DNA of 38,500 nt from Xenorhabdus japonica (GCF_900115195.1 NZ_FOVO01000032.1:1-38500); one strand, 5' to 3'. Shown: positions 1 to 10,148, numbered from the stretch's first letter. The notes: generated by a model not told the origin, from the letters alone. Translations and numbers: made by a program.

Positions 1-147
<147 letters not shown>

Positions 148-169
148 TTTTTATGTTCAAGACAGTTGC

Positions 170-247
170 TTGTATACCTATATCAGCAAGAGCCTCCCGC
201 ACTTCTTCCAGCTTAAATGGCTTTATAATAATAGTGATTAACTTCAT
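170..247 (-). pseudogene. glnK: glnK, 5' fragment (PII signal protein) cut by IS110
   Basis: Reading leftward from ATG at 247, 26 codons match the start of GlnK: MKLITIIIKPFKLEEVREAL then ADIGIQ. After Gln26 the similarity stops and the sequence becomes the right end of the IS110 element, so about three quarters of the roughly 112-residue protein is missing, including the T-loop uridylylation site near Tyr51. A strong ribosome-binding site (GGGGGA) precedes the start. GlnK is the PII protein that blocks the AmtB ammonium channel and reports nitrogen state. In E. coli glnK-amtB lies directly downstream of mdlB, as here. Whether the rest of glnK and amtB survive beyond the element cannot be seen. 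Confidence 0.85.
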
Positions 248-287
248 ATTTCCCCCGTTTGTTTACCACGTTGGTACAAGGGAGTAA

Positions 288-304
288 TTGCAAGGGATAT
301 GCCA
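288..304 (-). promoter_or_regulatory. sigma-54 promoter of glnK
   Basis: On the minus strand the sequence TGGCAT-N5-TTGCA matches the -24/-12 consensus TGGCAC-N5-TTGCA with one difference. It lies about 40 bases upstream of the glnK start. glnK-amtB is sigma-54 and NtrC dependent in E. coli, so site and gene agree. Because glnK is interrupted, transcripts from here would run antisense into the IS110 transposase. Confidence 0.8.
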
Positions 305-409
305 GAAGTTAAAAATGAAATGTAATCAATTTATTATCGAAAAATATTTCTAAAGAAGGGATAAAAAAAAGGAGCAGAAAACACATCTGCCCCCATATAC
401 ATACTAAAA

Positions 410-426
410 TGCACACTAAATGTGCA
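410..426. promoter_or_regulatory. NtrC (NRI) enhancer site
   Basis: TGCACACTAAATGTGCA is a perfect dyad of the form TGCAC-N7-GTGCA, the core of the NtrC consensus TGCACC-N5-GGTGCA. It sits about 120 bp upstream of the sigma-54 promoter, a usual enhancer distance. It overlaps the last codons and stop of mdlB, so the enhancer is partly coding DNA. No second site was found. Confidence 0.7.
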
Positions 427-2194
427 CTGGTTCATTTAAAGTTTCGCCAACTTGCTGGAGTTGGTACATTTGATAATAGCGCCCACGCTTTTCCAGTAGC
501 TGTTGATGCTGTCCTTGTTCAACAATTGCACCACGATGCAGCACTAATATGGAATCAGCTTCGATAATGGTTGAAAGACGATGGGCAATCACCACCAATG
601 TCGCCTGTTTACAGATCATTCCCAGCGCTTTCTGTACTGATTGTTCTGTCCCAGAATCAATATTCGCAGTTGCCTCATCCAAAATAAGAATTTGTGGCGT
701 TTGCACTAAAACCCTAGCCATTGCCAAAAGCTGTTTTTGACCCGCGGACAATGTATTACCTTGTTCTCCTAAGATGGAATTCAAACCATCTGGTAAATCA
801 CGGACAAAATCAGCTAATTGAACCAATTCCAGCACTTCCCATATTTTCTCTTCACTGATATCCCGCCCTAGCGTGATATTGTTGAGGAATGAAGCAGCCA
901 GAACAACAGGGTCTTGCTGCACCATTGCCACTCCATTACGCAGCACTGTATGAGAAAGCGAAGACACTGGGCGTTTATCAAGATAAATCTCACCGTTTTG
1001 CCACGAATAGTATCCCATAATCAAATTGGCCAGAGTGCTTTTTCCACTCCCTGTATGCCCAACCAAAGCCACAAACCCATGTGGAGGAACATGCAGGTTG
1101 ATATCACTCAAGACAAGTTTGTCACTGCGATAGGCAAAATTTAAGTTTTCAATATCAATTCTGCCACTCTCTAGCGCTCGCAAATCATCACCATATTGCT
1201 GCTGTGGACTATCCATAAGTTCGAAAACTCGTTCCCCTGAAACCACTGCTTGCTGCAACACTGATTGCTGTGCAGTCAATTCAATCAGTGGTTCATTCAA
1301 CCGCCCAAGATAGTTAATAAAGGCATACAGTACACCAACACCAATAACCTCAGTGCCTTTGATCCCAAATAATAAAAGTAAACCACACAATATTGCAGCG
1401 GAGAAAAAGCTTAATAATGGTCTCAACAAAACGCCATCTAATCTTAAAGCCTGCATGCGAGCCTGATAATGTGCTCGGTTAGTAGCCAACATTTTCTCAC
1501 CAAAACGAGCTTGCTGACGAAACTGCTGAATCACAGTCATTCCATTAATGGCTTCATTAAAGCCATCATTAATGTCAGCCAGATAGCCACGAACCCGCCT
1601 GACTATTGGGATACTGAAACGCTGATAAATCACCATTACAAGCAAGACCGCAGGAAATATTACGATCGCAACACATGCCATACGCCAATTCAAAACAAAC
1701 ATGGCTATCAACATAGCTCCAATCAGTGCAACACAACGAAACACTGTAGGGATAACATTAACAAACAGATCCTTAATTACCTCAGTATCATTTGTTACAC
1801 GGGATATCAGTTGTCCAACTGGTTGATTATCAAAAGCACTTAATGGTTGACGTAATGCTGAATTCATAACATCAGTACGAAGCTTCTGCACCACTCCCAC
1901 AGATGCCTGATTAAAAAATAATGTTTGATAATAGTGTAGGGCAGCAGAAATAAGCTGGAAAATCAAGAAGGTTGCGGCAAGCCCACTGACAACATCAAGC
2001 GGTAAGTTCCCCGTTGCTACCATATTGTCGATAAAATAACTCACAAGCAGAGGCCCACTCACTTCTGCCAGTGCAGCAATCCATAACATCAATACAGCAA
2101 TTAGCATCGGCTTGCGGTGATTTTTACTGTAAGAAAGCAGACGCTTTAATGATGGCCATAGCTTACGCATATGAATTTTAGTCATTGTCACCAT
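416..2194 (-). CDS. mdlB: Multidrug ABC exporter half-transporter MdlB (SmdB)
   Basis: The 592-residue protein has an N-terminal type-I ABC exporter membrane domain (about residues 25-320, six predicted helices) and a C-terminal ATPase domain. Walker A GHTGSGKS is at 379-386, signature LSAGQ at 482-486, Walker B ILILDEA at 502-508, followed by the switch His in IAHRLST. Length and sequence match E. coli MdlB throughout. It should pair with MdlA as a heterodimeric inner-membrane exporter; in Salmonella the SmdAB pair gives drug resistance. Its start overlaps the end of mdlA, so the two are co-translated. ATG codons at 2194, 2185 and 2170 are all possible. The 2185 start overlaps the mdlA stop most tightly and fits the E. 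coli length about as well. Confidence 0.95.
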   Translation of the reverse strand: MVTMTKIHMRKLWPSLKRLLSYSKNHRKPMLIAVLMLWIAALAEVSGPLLVSYFIDNMVATGNLPLDVVSGLAATFLIFQLISAALHYYQTLFFNQASVGVVQKLRTDVMNSALRQPLSAFDNQPVGQLISRVTNDTEVIKDLFVNVIPTVFRCVALIGAMLIAMFVLNWRMACVAIVIFPAVLLVMVIYQRFSIPIVRRVRGYLADINDGFNEAINGMTVIQQFRQQARFGEKMLATNRAHYQARMQALRLDGVLLRPLLSFFSAAILCGLLLLFGIKGTEVIGVGVLYAFINYLGRLNEPLIELTAQQSVLQQAVVSGERVFELMDSPQQQYGDDLRALESGRIDIENLNFAYRSDKLVLSDINLHVPPHGFVALVGHTGSGKSTLANLIMGYYSWQNGEIYLDKRPVSSLSHTVLRNGVAMVQQDPVVLAASFLNNITLGRDISEEKIWEVLELVQLADFVRDLPDGLNSILGEQGNTLSAGQKQLLAMARVLVQTPQILILDEATANIDSGTEQSVQKALGMICKQATLVVIAHRLSTIIEADSILVLHRGAIVEQGQHQQLLEKRGRYYQMYQLQQVGETLNEPVHI

Positions 2195-3926
2195 CCAATG
2201 CAGCCTCTAGTTGTTGGTAGTGATACATATCGGAATACCAACCAGACTGAGCGACAAGCTGTTTATGCTGACCCTGCTGTGCAATCGTACCATGCTGCAT
2301 AACTAAAATATTATCTGCTTCCGTTAATGCCGACAATCTGTGGGCACTGATAATAATGGTACGCTGTTGCCGCCATTGGCTGAGATTTTTCATAATCTGG
2401 TGTTCTGTGTGCCCATCAACGGCTGAGAGAGCATCATCAAGGATTAAAATCTCTGAATCTAACAGCAAAGCCCTGGCAATGGATATACGCTGTTTTTGCC
2501 CACCAGAAAGCATCACGCCACGTTCTCCCACTTCCGTTTGATATCCCTGAGGCAGTCGCAAAATATCATCATGTACACTTGCTAGACGAGCAACCTCTTC
2601 TATTTGCTCTTGAGTTGCATCAGGCCGTCCTAATGCAATATTACCTACGACCGTATCCGAAAACAGAAAAGGTGTTTGGTTGACGATGGCTAATCGGGCA
2701 CGCCATTCTTCCATTCGGAGAGTAGAAATATTTTTTGACTGGAAAAAAATATCTCCATCGGTTACATCAAACTGCCGTTGCAACAAAGCCAATAAAGTAC
2801 TTTTCCCTGTACCCATAGGGCCACAAAGCCCCAATAACTGCCCTGGTTCCAACTGGAAGTGGATACTTTCCAAAATAGGCTTATCATTTCTAGGATAGGT
2901 AAATCTGTTGATATTTGCCTGCAAGCTCCCCCGATCTGAAGACAAGGACAATGCACCGTCTTTGGTTACCAGTGGTTCCTGCAACAAACTACGGATACGT
3001 GTATAAGCGGCGCTTCCTCTTTCAACAATATTGAACATCCATGCCAATGCCAACATTGGCCAGATCATCAATCCAAGATACATCACAAAACTGGTCAGTT
3101 CACCCAGAGTCATCGAGCCATTCACCACCATCCAACTGCCTCCTCCGACAGCCAATAGGTTTGCAACAGCGATAGTAACGAAAATGGTGGGATCAAAACG
3201 TGCATCTACACGAGCAACATGCATATTTTTACGCCCAGCATCAATGGCAACTTCTTCAAACTGATTGGATTGCAGCTTCTCCAATCCAAACGCTTTTATC
3301 ATACGGATACTAGTCAAACTTTCCTGTGCATGGTTATTCAGAACAGAAAATGCACCTTGCGCAGATTTAAAACGATGATGAAGCTGATTACCATAATGTT
3401 TAATTGCTAAGGCCATAATCGGCATAGGCAACAGTGATAACAATGTTAATTGCCAACTGATCTGCACACTCATTACAATTAGGACAGCACACCCCATGAC
3501 TAAAGCATCCACTAGAGTAAGTACTCCCTCACCAGCAGCAAAAACAACTCTGTCAACATCATTTGTTGCGCGAGCCATAAGATCGCCTGTTCTATGGCGC
3601 AAATAAAACTCAGGATTCTGGCTACTCAGACGCAAGTAGAAGTCACTACGTAACTTAATAGCCAGCCGATAAGAAGCACCGAACAACCATACACGCCAAA
3701 CATATCGTAGACCATATATTGCCAAAGCAATAAGCAGCATTATCCCTAGCCACATTAATAGCTGACGGGATGTCATCGTTTTTGAGCTAATGCCATCAAC
3801 AATAATTCCAACCAAGCGGGGAGGAATGAGCTGCAGCACCGCAATCATGACGAGAAAAATAACAGCTCCCAAATAGCGCTGCCATTCACTAATAAAATAC
3901 CAGCTTAATTGTGAAAATAATCTCAC
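2178..3926 (-). CDS. mdlA: Multidrug ABC exporter half-transporter MdlA (SmdA)
   Basis: This is the 582-residue partner of MdlB, with a membrane domain (about residues 15-310) and an ATPase domain carrying Walker A GPMGTGKS (369-376), signature LSGGQ (473-477) and Walker B ILILDD (493-498). The residue after Walker B is Ala where a catalytic Glu is usual (ILILDDA). MdlB has Glu there, so the pair probably has one degenerate and one consensus ATP site, as in many heterodimeric exporters. Translation starts at GTG 3926. Only a weak Shine-Dalgarno (TAGG) is visible, but the protein start [11 protein letters not shown] matches the E. coli protein. It forms an operon with mdlB and follows decR on the same strand after 57 bases. 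Confidence 0.95.
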   Translation of the reverse strand: MRLFSQLSWYFISEWQRYLGAVIFLVMIAVLQLIPPRLVGIIVDGISSKTMTSRQLLMWLGIMLLIALAIYGLRYVWRVWLFGASYRLAIKLRSDFYLRLSSQNPEFYLRHRTGDLMARATNDVDRVVFAAGEGVLTLVDALVMGCAVLIVMSVQISWQLTLLSLLPMPIMALAIKHYGNQLHHRFKSAQGAFSVLNNHAQESLTSIRMIKAFGLEKLQSNQFEEVAIDAGRKNMHVARVDARFDPTIFVTIAVANLLAVGGGSWMVVNGSMTLGELTSFVMYLGLMIWPMLALAWMFNIVERGSAAYTRIRSLLQEPLVTKDGALSLSSDRGSLQANINRFTYPRNDKPILESIHFQLEPGQLLGLCGPMGTGKSTLLALLQRQFDVTDGDIFFQSKNISTLRMEEWRARLAIVNQTPFLFSDTVVGNIALGRPDATQEQIEEVARLASVHDDILRLPQGYQTEVGERGVMLSGGQKQRISIARALLLDSEILILDDALSAVDGHTEHQIMKNLSQWRQQRTIIISAHRLSALTEADNILVMQHGTIAQQGQHKQLVAQSGWYSDMYHYQQLEAALDGDND

Positions 3927-3983
3927 ACGCCTATTCCCGAGGTGAAAAATGAAAGAGTCAGCGCCTACCGATCAGAGTAATCT

Positions 3984-4454
3984 TTATATTACTGAATCTG
4001 GTATTGGCAGCGCCGTTGTATATTTTATCTTTTCCATTGCAAAGTTAGAGGTGACATCAATCAAACCAGAAACCCCATTAACCATGTGTTTATAAAAACG
4101 ATCATAACTTTTCATATCAATAACTTCTACATGCAACAGGTAATCATATTCACCAGCCATTCGATAAAATGTTAAGACTTCTGGCATCTCTTTTATAAAG
4201 GTGACAAACTGTTCATACCATTCACTGCTGTGTTGTTGAGTTTTAATCATTACTATCACTGTCAAGCCCAAACCGAGTTTTACCCCATTTAACAATGCAA
4301 CTTTTCCGACAATATAACCTTCATCCTCAAGTCGTCTGAGGCGTTTCCAGCAAGGTGTCGAAGTCAAATTAACAGCTTCAGCCAGCGCATTCAGTGATAA
4401 ACTACAATCCTGTTGAAGCAGCTCCAGTAACTTACGGTCTATTTTGTCTAGCAT
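3984..4454 (-). CDS. decR: Lrp/AsnC-family cysteine-responsive regulator DecR
   Basis: The 156-residue protein opens with the Lrp/AsnC helix-turn-helix (about residues 2-60: [20 protein letters not shown], then [16 protein letters not shown]) and continues with the RAM ligand-binding/oligomerisation domain (about 65-145: [19 protein letters not shown]). It is closely similar to E. coli DecR (YbaO, 152 residues), which senses cysteine and activates cysteine detoxification. It is divergent from the cysteine-desulfhydrase-like gene at 4577 with 122 bases between them, the classic layout of a local activator and its target. The same role as CcdR of Pantoea is inferred. It may be cotranscribed with mdlAB. 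Confidence 0.92.
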   Translation of the reverse strand: MLDKIDRKLLELLQQDCSLSLNALAEAVNLTSTPCWKRLRRLEDEGYIVGKVALLNGVKLGLGLTVIVMIKTQQHSSEWYEQFVTFIKEMPEVLTFYRMAGEYDYLLHVEVIDMKSYDRFYKHMVNGVSGLIDVTSNFAMEKIKYTTALPIPDSVI

Positions 4455-4499
4455 ATCTAAATCCTATAGAAAAATTTCCCAAATATAACGGATAAATGC

Positions 4500-4521
4500 A
4501 GAAAAATAACAATCTATTTCT
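4500..4521. promoter_or_regulatory. Candidate DecR operator in divergent promoter region
   Basis: An imperfect AT-rich dyad (AGAAAAATA ... TATTTCT) lies near the middle of the 122-base decR / desulfhydrase spacer, 56 bases before the rightward start. Lrp-family proteins bind such AT-rich imperfect palindromes, but no specific DecR consensus was tested, so this is a guess from position and symmetry. Confidence 0.3.
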
Positions 4522-4576
4522 CTTAATGTAAGGGTAATCTATACGCCATTACGGTATTATTATTCAGGATCAATTT

Positions 4577-5629
4577 ATGTCATCTTTATGGGCTACAAAT
4601 GCCATAAAAGCTATTCAAGCTGATTATCAACGCAGTGCTGATACACACCTAATTCGCCTTAATCTCCCAATGTTTCCGGGCATTCATTTCTACCTTAAAG
4701 ATGAGAGCACTCATCCCACAGGCAGCCTCAAACATCGGCTTGCACGTTCCCTATTCCTTTACGCACTCACTAATGGTTGGATTAAGGAAGGAACCCCTAT
4801 TATTGAAGCATCATCCGGAAGCACTGCTGTTTCGGAGGCTTATTTTGCTCGTTTACTTGGTTTACCTTTTATTGCAGTAATGCCCTCCTGCACAGCTAAG
4901 CGCAAAATTCAAGAAATTGAGTTCTATGGTGGTAAATGCCATTTTGTAGAGCATTCCGCCTTGATTTATCAAGAATCAGAACGTCTGGCAAAAGAGCTTA
5001 ATGGCCATTATATGGATCAGTTTACTTATGCCGAACGAGCAACTGATTGGCGAGGAAACAATAATATTGCAGAAAGCATTTTCCGTCAGATGCAACTAGA
5101 ACCTTTTCCTGAGCCAACTTATATTGTTATGAGTGCAGGTACCGGTGGTACATCTGCAACTCTTGGTCGCTATATTCGCTATCAGGGATATAACACCAAA
5201 CTCATTGTTGTCGATCCTGAAAACTCCGTCTTCTACGATTGCTATCATCAGAACCGCCGTGATATTTGTGGAAGTACAGGCAGCAAAATAGAAGGCATTG
5301 GCCGTCCACGCGCAGAACCTTCTTTTATACCTACAGTTATCAATGAAATGATCCAAGTTCCCGATCCTGCCACTATTGCTACCATTTATTGGCTTGAAAA
5401 ATTAATTGGCAGAAAAACCGGAGCATCAACCGGAACTAACGTTTGGGGAGTGTTACAACTCGCCAAGCGAATGCACGATAACAACCAACAAGGGGCAATC
5501 GTGACATTACTCTGTGATAGTGGAGAACGTTACCTTGATACTTATTACAACCCAGAGTGGGTTCGCAATAATATCGGTGATGTCACACAGTATCTAACAC
5601 AACTACCCAAGTTAAAGGGTTATGAGTAA
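4577..5629 (+). CDS. PLP-dependent cysteine desulfhydrase-like enzyme (CcdA-like)
   Basis: This 350-residue protein is a fold-type II PLP enzyme of the cysteine synthase / cystathionine beta-synthase family. Lys52 in GSLKHR is the expected Schiff-base lysine, SSGSTAVS (79-86) the substrate-binding loop, and SAGTGGT (186-192) the phosphate-binding loop. It is not CysK or CysM: it lacks their lengths and motifs and is closer to the cysteine beta-lyase group. Position opposite decR suggests it degrades excess cysteine to pyruvate, ammonia and sulfide. As I recall, Pantoea ananatis has a similar inducible pair, CcdA with the DecR homologue CcdR. E. coli has ybaE and cof at this spot instead. Substrate is inferred from context. 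queC follows after 32 bases on the same strand. Confidence 0.8.
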   Translation: MSSLWATNAIKAIQADYQRSADTHLIRLNLPMFPGIHFYLKDESTHPTGSLKHRLARSLFLYALTNGWIKEGTPIIEASSGSTAVSEAYFARLLGLPFIAVMPSCTAKRKIQEIEFYGGKCHFVEHSALIYQESERLAKELNGHYMDQFTYAERATDWRGNNNIAESIFRQMQLEPFPEPTYIVMSAGTGGTSATLGRYIRYQGYNTKLIVVDPENSVFYDCYHQNRRDICGSTGSKIEGIGRPRAEPSFIPTVINEMIQVPDPATIATIYWLEKLIGRKTGASTGTNVWGVLQLAKRMHDNNQQGAIVTLLCDSGERYLDTYYNPEWVRNNIGDVTQYLTQLPKLKGYE

Positions 5630-5661
5630 CATATCTCCTTCAATTTACAGAGGTAGGTATC

Positions 5662-6360
5662 ATGAAACGATCCGTTGTTGTATTCAGTGGTGGGCAGGAT
5701 TCCACCACGTGTTTAATTCAGGCACTCCGTCAATATGACGAAGTTCACTGTGTCACCTTTGATTATGGACAGCGTCACCGTGCTGAAATTGATGTAGCTT
5801 GTCATATAAGCAAAGAATTGGGAGCCACAGCCCACAAAGTACTTGATGTTACTTTATTGAATGAGCTCGCAATCAGCAGCCTGACAAGAGACAATATTCC
5901 CGTACCCGATTTCAGCGAAAGTGAAAAAAGTGGTCTCCCGAGTACATTTGTGCCTGGCCGTAATATTTTATTTTTAACTCTGGCGACAATTTATGCCTAT
6001 CAGGTTGAAGCTGAAGCTGTCATTACTGGCGTTTGTGAAACTGATTTTTCGGGATACCCCGATTGCCGTGATGAGTTTGTCACAGCCCTCAACAAAGCCG
6101 TCAACCTTGGTATTGCTCGCGATATTCGTTTCGAAACTCCTCTAATGTGGTTAAACAAAGCGGAAACTTGGGCATTGGCAGATTATTACCAAAAATTGGA
6201 TTTTGTCCGCAATCAAACTCTCACTTGCTATAATGGCATTCAGGGGGATGGATGTAGCGAATGCGCTGCCTGCCACCTCAGAGCTAAAGGATTAAATCAT
6301 TATTTAAGCAATGCCCTGGCCGTTATGTTAGAAATGAAATCCAAAACACATCTAAGTTAG
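5662..6360 (+). CDS. queC: 7-cyano-7-deazaguanine synthase QueC
   Basis: QueC converts 7-carboxy-7-deazaguanine to preQ0 with ATP and ammonia, a step in making queuosine for tRNA. The 232 residues match E. coli QueC (231). The PP-loop SGGQDS (9-14) binds ATP. Cys189, Cys198, Cys201 and Cys204 form the C-terminal zinc site (CYNG...CSECAAC). The start ATG is preceded by GAGGTAGGT. It follows the desulfhydrase-like gene by 32 bases and could be cotranscribed with it. A strong hairpin lies just after the stop. Confidence 0.96.
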   Translation: MKRSVVVFSGGQDSTTCLIQALRQYDEVHCVTFDYGQRHRAEIDVACHISKELGATAHKVLDVTLLNELAISSLTRDNIPVPDFSESEKSGLPSTFVPGRNILFLTLATIYAYQVEAEAVITGVCETDFSGYPDCRDEFVTALNKAVNLGIARDIRFETPLMWLNKAETWALADYYQKLDFVRNQTLTCYNGIQGDGCSECAACHLRAKGLNHYLSNALAVMLEMKSKTHLS

Positions 6361-6392
6361 TTACACCGTTTTATCTAGTTCACATTATCTGC

Positions 6393-6413
6393 GAGAGGTT
6401 CATCGAACCTCTC
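6393..6413 (+). terminator. Rho-independent terminator after queC
   Basis: GAGAGGTTC and GAACCTCTC form a perfect 9-bp stem with a 3-base loop, followed by ATTTCATCT. The T-run is modest, so termination may be partial. It lies 33 bases after the queC stop and can also serve transcripts of fadM on the other strand. Confidence 0.7.
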
Positions 6414-6501
6414 ATTTCATCTCTATTATTTCACTTATGACTTACTTCACTACTTGCTGACTAGATTCGTTCCTTTGCCATTGCACGACAACTTCAATAC
6501 T

Positions 6502-6537
6502 ATTTTGTTAAAAAACACCATTCTGTTAAAAAATGCC
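6502..6537. repeat. Two tandem 18-bp repeats
   Basis: ATTTTGTTAAAAAACACC is followed directly by ATTCTGTTAAAAAATGCC, differing at three positions. They lie in the spacer between queC and fadM and have no recognised function. Confidence 0.6.
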
Positions 6538-6573
6538 TTAAAGAATATCCAGTATAATTATTCAGCATAGCTC

Positions 6574-6966
6574 TTAATAGGCTTCCATTCTTTTACGCAA
6601 CTCACCTTCTAAAACCAGTGCCTTTTGAGTTTTCAAATCAATACAAACAAATGTAATTAAGGCATCAGCAATAATTTGATTATCACTCCTACGTACAATT
6701 TCCTGAAAAAATGTGCCGCTTTTATTCCGCAATTCCTGCATAGAAGATTTCACTTCTAGTTCATCTGTAATTACAGCAGGATGACGATAATTAATATTGA
6801 TATTCACCACAACAAAACCAATATTTTTATGATTTAACCATTCCAGCGTGTCACCTTCAGTAAGTAAGTCCCAGCGGGCAGCTTCCAGAAACTCTAAATA
6901 GCGGGCATTGTTCACATGTTGGAAAAGATCAATATGATAACCCCTAACTTTGATAATCGTACTCAT
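6574..6966 (-). CDS. fadM: Long-chain acyl-CoA thioesterase FadM (YbaW/TesC)
   Basis: A single-domain hot-dog thioesterase of 130 residues; E. coli FadM has 132. The signature KVRGYHIDLFQHVNNARYLE (Asp13 and the HVNNARY segment) places it in the 4-hydroxybenzoyl-CoA thioesterase-like group. FadM hydrolyses acyl-CoA esters that beta-oxidation handles poorly. The frame stays open upstream to 7101, but similarity begins at the MSTIIKV start, which has AAAGGA eight bases before the ATG at 6966, so that start was chosen. It follows ybaV on the same strand, as in E. coli. Confidence 0.93.
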   Translation of the reverse strand: MSTIIKVRGYHIDLFQHVNNARYLEFLEAARWDLLTEGDTLEWLNHKNIGFVVVNININYRHPAVITDELEVKSSMQELRNKSGTFFQEIVRRSDNQIIADALITFVCIDLKTQKALVLEGELRKRMEAY

Positions 6967-7114
6967 TGCTATTTTTTCCTTTAAACTCATCTGACCAGAT
7001 AAGGTGTAACAATAGCAAAACAATTTAATTACAATAGTGTTTGGTGAATTATTCTTGATCAATGTCACAGCCCTCTTGATAAAATTCCTTTGAACACACA
7101 AGAGGGCCTAATAC

Positions 7115-7507
7115 TTAATAAGTTAATTTATTACGGTTTTTTTCTATAAAAATAGGACCAATACCTTGAACTTCCTGCAATTGTTCTATTGCTGTAAAAG
7201 GACCATATTTTTCACGATATTCAATAATTGCCTGCGCTTTTTTAGCACCAATGCCATTGAGTTCTTTAGCCAATTCTTCTGCATTTGCAATATTGATATT
7301 AAGAACTCCCTTTCCCTGTGTTTGCTGTCTTGAAACTTGTTCTCCTCCCTCTTTTGCCTCACTGCTTTCAATAGTGGTTTTATGCTGACCAATAGGTTGT
7401 TTCACCATTTTATCAGTAGATTCATTTACTGTAGCAGCATGAGATAACGGCGTGCTGATACACAATGCCATAATGATTGAATTGAATAATATCCTTAAAT
7501 ATTTCAT
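7115..7507 (-). CDS. ybaV: Secreted helix-hairpin-helix protein YbaV (ComEA-like)
   Basis: A 130-residue protein with an N-terminal signal peptide (MKYLRILFNSIIMALCISTP, cleavage probably after SHA near residue 24), a polar linker, and a ComEA-type helix-hairpin-helix domain at about residues 68-130 (NIANAEELAKELNGIGAKKA ... GIGP). Such domains bind DNA non-specifically, and in competent bacteria ComEA takes up DNA in the periplasm. The role of YbaV in enterobacteria is not settled. The ATG at 7507 was chosen over the longer open frame because of GAGGGA upstream and the signal peptide. Confidence 0.9.
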   Translation of the reverse strand: MKYLRILFNSIIMALCISTPLSHAATVNESTDKMVKQPIGQHKTTIESSEAKEGGEQVSRQQTQGKGVLNINIANAEELAKELNGIGAKKAQAIIEYREKYGPFTAIEQLQEVQGIGPIFIEKNRNKLTY

Positions 7508-7588
7508 GTAAATCCCTCTATATTTTGTTGGTGAGCGAAAGATTGCCACAACAGTATTTCTGGACAACAGCCAGGTTTCAAATATGCG

Positions 7589-7611
7589 AAAGGCCACGAA
7601 AGTGGCCTTTT
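7589..7611. terminator. Bidirectional terminator between ybaV and ppiD
   Basis: AAAGGCCAC-GAAA-GTGGCCTTT forms a 9-bp stem with a 4-base loop, T-rich on the plus strand and with a short T-run on the minus strand. It lies 45 bases downstream of the ppiD stop and should end ppiD transcripts. Confidence 0.75.
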
Positions 7612-7655
7612 TCAATTACGATTTTGCACAAACAGATGCGAGTAACTTCGCAATT

Positions 7656-9536
7656 TTATTCAATTTGACCGAACTTAATATCTGCCTCACTACGTAAATT
7701 CATTATTAGTGACTCCAGCATGCTTGTGCCAGTCTGATACTGATAACCCATCATATATTGTTTGAGCTGCTCATCTGTAACAGAACCCGGAACCACTTTA
7801 TCCAATTGGATAAGCACAGCATTACCAAGCTCGTCTTGAGCTAACCCATATACAGGCTTACCTTCTTCAGGATGCGGTAAAGTGAATGCCACATCGGTAG
7901 ATTGGTTGGTTTGTGACAGATTTTTTATCACAGTAGGTTGTGCGAACTGAATTCCTGCGGCTTTTAATGCTTGCTCACCTTTACCTTTTTTCAGAGCAAC
8001 CAGTAGTTTTTCACTTTCAACCTGAAGTTGTTTTTCCGCTTTCTGGCGCTTCACCAATTCAGCTACCTCAGATTTAGCCTGTTCAAACGACTGGACTGTT
8101 TCAGCTTTAAAATCGTCAACACGCACTATAAAGGCTCTGTCGCCTTCCACTGAAATGACATCAGAGTTAATTCCTGTCGCTCCTTTATCATCAACCAAAT
8201 TGCTAGAGAAAATAACCTGAACAACCTGGCTGAAATTAATGTCAGCAGGAACATTATCACGATCAAACCAGTCAGTGGTCACGGCCTGATAACCTGCCGC
8301 TTTTTCTGCTGCTGACAAAGATTCATTATCATTAGCAGCTGCATCACTCACTTTTCTCTGTAATACATAGAATGCATCAACCGCTTTTTCCTGTTTGACA
8401 ATTTTTTCTATTTCAGGACGTATATCAGCCAATGGTTTAACTTCCTGAGGCTTAAGATCATCCAAACGGAAGATTGCATATCCATTAGATAATTTGATTA
8501 CATCCGAAAGCTGCCCTTTCTGTGTCAAATTTGCTGATTTAAGCTCATTAGGTAGGGAGTTTTCTTCCATCCAACCAAGATCACCATCTTTTTGAGCAGA
8601 AAATTTGTCTGTCGATTTTTCTGATGCCAATTGACTAAAATCAGCCCCTTTCTTTAATTCATCCAAAATCGATTTAGCAGCAGAATCTGAAGCCAATTGA
8701 ATAAAACTATATTTCTTCTGTTCAAGCTTCGTGTATTGCGACAGGTTGTCTTTATAGTACTTTTCAATATCAGTGTCAGATACAGTTACGTTCTTCAGCT
8801 CATTGGCAGCGTCCATTTTGATGTAACTGACTTTAACTTTTTCTGGCACAGTGAAATGCTTACTATTCGCATCATAATAATTTTTCAGCTCTTCATCCGT
8901 CACAGTTTGCTTTGCTTCAATTGATTTCAACTCAAGGGTAGCAAAATGTACTATTCTTTCTTGAAAAAGTAGTGCTGCGTCCTGTTTTATTTCTGTCGGT
9001 AATGCAATTTCTGCACCGATAAGGACTTGCTCCAATTGACGATTGATCAGCTCCTGACGAATCTGTTCCGCAAAACTATCAGGGCTTATGTTCGAACGGA
9101 CAAGCAAGTTTAAATAATCCTGATATTTGTTGTTGTCGAATTTACCATCAATTTGGAGAAACGGTAGATTACGTATCTCCTGTGCAACCTGCTCATCACT
9201 TGCTGATAACCCCAGCTTGTGGACATATTGTTCAATCAAGGTAGCATTGATGAGTTTCTCCAATGACTGGTGACGAAGCTGCTGTAGCCTTTGTTCATCA
9301 CTTAACAAAGTTGAGAATTTATCTCCCAACTTCTCCTGCTGAGCATTTTTTTCTTGTAAAAATGCCTGCTCCAGCTGAGCACGACTAATGGTTTGGCCAT
9401 TTACTTTGGCAGCATAACTACCGCTTTCGCTTGACAAGTAACCTGTTACACCAGTCAACAAAAAAGTCAGGATAATTAGAGCCAACACAATTTTGAGCAC
9501 AGGACCGTTCGCCGCCGTGCGTAGGTTGTCCATCAT
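7656..9536 (-). CDS. ppiD: Periplasmic chaperone / parvulin-like PpiD
   Basis: PpiD is an inner-membrane-anchored periplasmic chaperone at the SecYEG translocon that helps newly exported outer-membrane proteins. The 626-residue protein (E. coli 623) has a short cytoplasmic start (MMDNLRTAANGP), one membrane segment at about residues 14-34, an SurA-like N-terminal chaperone region and a central parvulin domain at about 265-360 (KKYSFIQLA ... DGDLGWMEE ... FRLDD). The parvulin domain of E. coli PpiD has little or no isomerase activity. It is the gene after hupB, separated by a terminator, as in E. coli. Confidence 0.95.
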   Translation of the reverse strand: MMDNLRTAANGPVLKIVLALIILTFLLTGVTGYLSSESGSYAAKVNGQTISRAQLEQAFLQEKNAQQEKLGDKFSTLLSDEQRLQQLRHQSLEKLINATLIEQYVHKLGLSASDEQVAQEIRNLPFLQIDGKFDNNKYQDYLNLLVRSNISPDSFAEQIRQELINRQLEQVLIGAEIALPTEIKQDAALLFQERIVHFATLELKSIEAKQTVTDEELKNYYDANSKHFTVPEKVKVSYIKMDAANELKNVTVSDTDIEKYYKDNLSQYTKLEQKKYSFIQLASDSAAKSILDELKKGADFSQLASEKSTDKFSAQKDGDLGWMEENSLPNELKSANLTQKGQLSDVIKLSNGYAIFRLDDLKPQEVKPLADIRPEIEKIVKQEKAVDAFYVLQRKVSDAAANDNESLSAAEKAAGYQAVTTDWFDRDNVPADINFSQVVQVIFSSNLVDDKGATGINSDVISVEGDRAFIVRVDDFKAETVQSFEQAKSEVAELVKRQKAEKQLQVESEKLLVALKKGKGEQALKAAGIQFAQPTVIKNLSQTNQSTDVAFTLPHPEEGKPVYGLAQDELGNAVLIQLDKVVPGSVTDEQLKQYMMGYQYQTGTSMLESLIMNLRSEADIKFGQIE

Positions 9537-9601
9537 AAAGACGTAAAACTCCGCTTTAGTGAAAAAGAAACTGTCATATTACGCTAATTCAAACGCTAAG
9601 A

Positions 9602-9633
9602 GAAAAAAAGCGCACCAATCAATTGATGCGCTT
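9602..9633 (-). terminator. Terminator of hupB
   Basis: On the minus strand AAGCGCA and TGCGCTT form a 7-bp stem, and the 12-base loop contains the self-complementary TCAATTGA. The stem is followed by seven T residues. It lies about 80 bases after the hupB stop. Confidence 0.85.
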
Positions 9634-9711
9634 ATATTCTAGACTATCAACACGGCCTAGTCAGTTGAAGTTTTCCGCGATAACAAAAAACCAGAGCCTG
9701 TTTTCTGTTCA

Positions 9712-9987
9712 TTAACTATTAACAGCATCTTTTAAACTCTTTCCAGATCGGAAAGAAGGTACTTTTGCTGCTGCAATCTTGATTTCCTTGCCTGTCTGAG
9801 GGTTGCGTCCTGTACGTGCAGCGCGTTCACGCACAGTAAACGTACCGAACCCCACTAAAGCGACATCATCACCGTCTTTCAATGCACCAGATACTGAAGA
9901 AATGAATGCATCTACTACACGTCCGGCTGCTGCTTTAGAAATGTTTATATCAGCAGCAATTTTGTCGATCAGTTGTGATTTATTCAC
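9712..9987 (-). CDS. hupB: DNA-binding protein HU-beta
   Basis: HU-beta is a small histone-like protein that bends DNA and compacts the nucleoid as HU-alpha/beta or beta/beta dimers. The 91-residue protein begins [20 protein letters not shown] and carries the HU/IHF signature [20 protein letters not shown], with the DNA-intercalating Pro in RNPQTG. The GTG at 9987 is preferred over the upstream in-frame ATGs (9996, 10002) because family similarity starts there; E. coli hupB also starts with GTG. A GGGGA/AAGA stretch precedes it. It has its own terminator and lies downstream of lon, which also has its own terminator. Confidence 0.95.
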   Translation of the reverse strand: MNKSQLIDKIAADINISKAAAGRVVDAFISSVSGALKDGDDVALVGFGTFTVRERAARTGRNPQTGKEIKIAAAKVPSFRSGKSLKDAVNS

Positions 9988-10148
9988 TCTTATCATCCCC
10001 ATTTTAGTTTTACTATAGTAACAAAAACTGATTTATAACGGATAACACGGCTGTTATGCCGTCATATTAATCCTTTCCAGTATTAGCAAGAAATCATGGA
10101 ACAGCAAAATATTTAATCAGATAATTAGACTAATCTAACTTAGTGACA

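Noticed and set aside
6967-7101. Upstream extension of fadM to 7101
   Set aside because: The extra 45 residues do not match FadM, and the ATG at 6966 has a proper ribosome-binding site.
9988-10002. ATG starts upstream of hupB
   Set aside because: Family similarity begins at the GTG at 9987, and GTG is also the start of E. coli hupB.
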